Of a DNA stretch of 64,000 nucleotides, positions 61,920-64,000 are shown in pieces (within the stretch, counting starts at the first letter, position 1; each line of letters begins with the position of its first letter). Location of the stretch: positions 236,982 through 300,981 of the forward strand of contig JNVV01000043.1 of assembly GCA_000733355.1 (NCBI GenBank), given 5' to 3'. Source of the DNA: Falciphora oryzae (lineage: Eukaryota; Ascomycota; Sordariomycetes; Magnaporthales; Magnaporthaceae). The notes beneath the pieces were generated by a model. That model saw nothing but the letters and a program-made list of their open reading frames with translations, ran no database searches and had not been told where the DNA came from. Both the position numbers and the translations under genes were made by a program.

Positions 61920-64000
61920 TCGTGTCTCACACTCTATCTCACAACTTGCTCGTTTCTTCTCCCTTGCCTCCCCTTGCTTTTCTTTTCTCTTCCCTTGCCT
62001 CGCCCCTCTCTCGTGCGGCATCTCTCGTCGCCAACCTCGCCGACTACTACTCGTCAATCCCGAGGCGTTGCTTTGCAGCGTACGGGCTGCGGTGTTTTAT
62101 TTTATTAGTAGCCCATACTGCGAGTCGCAAGACAGCCCTTCCCAGCCCGGGGGCTCTATCCGGTGGTGGGGGGTTGCATCTGTCGTCTCTTGGTTGCCTT
62201 GTCAGGTTGGTATGCTGTCCGAGTCGTTCCTCAATGTTTCTCTTTCCCGTGCTTTTGTTTCCCGCCCACTCGGGTGCAACAGAGCAAAGCAAGTACTGTA
62301 AATTGAGACCCCACCGGCAGAAGCAAGAGGAAAACTGCTACGTGCCATCTGGGTCGGCACATGTAGGCATGGTGGGTTGATATCGAACCTCGACGCGGCC
62401 TGCGCAGAACCCCGATTCAAGTCGCCTGTCTAGAACCCTGGCCTTTGCTCTCTCCCTACCCACCACGACTGCACATCCACACAGACACACGCACCCTTCG
62501 ACTCCCACCTGCCGTCAGGAGTGTTACAATTGCCTCCTTACCATTGTCTCCCACTCCCACTTTTCCCCCATCATACCACTATATCGGCGGCAAGGAGAGC
62601 GAGGGATGAGGGTCTGCATCTGGCGAGGCCAAGAGAGAAGAGTAGATGTACCCTGTGCGTTTGTCACGGGACGGGCAACCAAGGGATGGCTGCTTCTCGC
62701 CCGTGGTGCCACGACCGAACAGGCGATTTATTTATATATATAATTTTTTTTTTCTCTTTGGTAATGGTCCGACGACGGAGGCCGCGGGTCGGTGTTCATG
62801 TTCAGGTTGTCTTTTGGATCGAGGCTCCATCTCGGCTGGTCGACCAGGGTCCCTAACCCATCCCAAGATCGCCACCTATGGTAGCAAAGTAGCTCGCAGC
62901 TCTCTCTTCTCTCTCTGTCTGCTGTTCCTTGCCGCTATCTTGGGTTTGCCGGACTGTAGTGGTGCAGGTACGAACCAGTCCTGCGTATTTTTGCTGGTGC
63001 ACCAAAGTACATGCACAGCCCGCCAATCAGTGCCAAAAACTGGCGAGCAGCGGCCCAGTCCAGCGCTCGGGCATCTGCATCCCGTCTCAACCCATCTCCC
63101 CAATCGGCACACACCTAGAGCGAAAAGAAGAAAGGCAGCGCAGCGCAGCGGGCATCTTTCCGCTGATGACTCCAGTGCCACACTCACCGGTCTCGCTGTG
63201 CCTTGCACCGCGCACCGCCGCTTGTTGCTCCTTCGCGTCTGACCTGCCCCATCCTCGTCCGGATTGCGTCTAGACAGAGTCGACATCCTCCCCCCAGGCG
63301 TCTCTCCCCTGGTAGCGCGTCTCTTTTCCCCTCCTCACTACGACAGGACAAGGCCGTCGTATCGCGAGCCCTTCACCCTCGCCTCGTCAAAACGCCGCTA
63401 GAGATGGGTGCCTGTTGACTCCCCCCTCCACCTACCCATACCCATACCCGTTTTCCCCTGCACCGCAGAGATAGGATAGATCACATCACGTCTTTCAGCC
63501 TTTCTGTCGTCATCCGTGCGAGTCGTGATCCGGGAAAACGTAGTAGGGTCAATCATCATCATCATCATCATCTCGGCTTTTGCGCAGTTGATCTTTGCGC
63601 ACCCAAAAGAGACTATTCCCCTTTTGCTCGGAGCTCCCAAGATTCCTGCCGTTCCTGCATACAGCAAGGCCCCCGCGCCCCTTTTTTTTCTTCCCCTCCT
63701 CCGTCGCCGCCGCCCCTCTTACTGCCTTCTCGCACCTCGGCCAGCCAGGGTCGTCCCAAGGCTATTCTTCGTTACCATCAGTGCGCTTGCAGCAAGCAAC
63801 AAAACCTATCAGCCGCAGGAGCAAAGCGTCTCGTTCCTTTCGCCATTTCCGTGAAGCCGCCACCGGTGCTGCTCTACCCTGGCAGTCGCCACTTCTTTGG
63901 CAGGGCATCTGTGTCTGAGCGAGAGTGTTCCTCGTTTCTTTGTGTGCCTTCTCTCGCTGCCGATCTGGGCGGGAGAAAGCAAGACGGACAAGGAACGAAC
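61920..64000 (+). promoter_or_regulatory. CT-rich promoter/leader-like region of a gene beyond the right edge
   Basis: Strong pyrimidine blocks occur at about 61925-62025, 63290-63335 and 63685-63725. In filamentous fungi, TATA-less promoters often carry such CT runs just upstream of transcription start sites on the coding strand. No start codon leads into a convincing frame before 64000, so the coding part would lie outside the window with a long leader. This is inference only. Confidence 0.3.
63552..63572 (+). repeat. (ATC)7 microsatellite
   Basis: Perfect trinucleotide repeat of 21 nt. Confidence 0.9.

Larger units (their letters stand above)
33728..64000. other. Gene-free region, right arm (30.3 kb)
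   Basis: No convincing gene is seen, apart from a weak Cys-rich candidate at 41471-41677. Long frames at 33728-34991 (+), 37756-38700 (+), 42457-43590 (-) and 56662-57510 (+) are low in complexity, rich in Arg/Pro/Ser or Lys/Gly, and lack domains and the local codon bias. Some follow from T-poor or A-poor strands, where stop codons are rare. The arm contains nine A or T runs of 17-25 nt, several microsatellites, short inverted and direct repeats, and a G-quadruplex motif near 59.0 kb. Nothing indicates a centromere (not AT-rich) or a telomere. Confidence 0.6.

Overview
The window looks like nuclear DNA of a filamentous ascomycete, most likely a Sordariomycete. Genes carry short spliceosomal introns (63-111 nt) with GT..AG borders and, in one case, a CTAAC-type branch site. 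Coding exons strongly prefer C- or G-ending codons. The recognisable proteins (Orc6, mitochondrial i-AAA protease Yme1, a 2EXR/F-box-like protein) are fungal types. No species is claimed.

Layout. Positions 1-4.8 kb are a transposon graveyard: a broken piggyBac-like transposase remnant, split at a TA dinucleotide by a 2,850-bp pogo/Fot1-like element with perfect 81-bp terminal inverted repeats and a broken transposase. From 5.3 to 22.3 kb lies an ordinary compact gene block. In order it holds: a small codon-optimised protein (-), a decayed unknown pseudogene (-), a Gre2/DFR-like NAD(P)-dependent reductase (+), orc6 (-), yme1 (+), a secreted single-domain cupredoxin (-), alpha-acetolactate decarboxylase (-), catabolic-type acetolactate synthase (+) and a 2EXR-like protein (+). 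From 22,252 to the right edge (41.7 kb, 65% of the window, with one 253-bp N gap) I find no convincing protein-coding gene. That part is not AT-rich. It holds long poly(A)/poly(T) runs, microsatellites, G-rich motifs, and purine- or pyrimidine-skewed blocks. The last 2 kb resemble the CT-rich promoter and leader of a plus-strand gene lying beyond the window.

How genes work together. Acetolactate synthase (two pyruvate to 2-acetolactate) and acetolactate decarboxylase (2-acetolactate to acetoin) sit head to head over a 742-bp shared promoter. This is a two-gene acetoin pathway equivalent to the bacterial alsS-alsD/budB-budA pair, here interrupted by introns. All key residues I can check are present. 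Orc6 and yme1 are also divergently paired, with a CCAAT box touching a CACGTG E-box between them.

Most noteworthy: (1) the divergent, intron-containing acetoin gene pair; (2) the 41.7-kb gene desert with normal base composition; (3) the nested transposons, where intact inverted repeats bracket a dead transposase. All calls come from reading the sequence; no database search was run.
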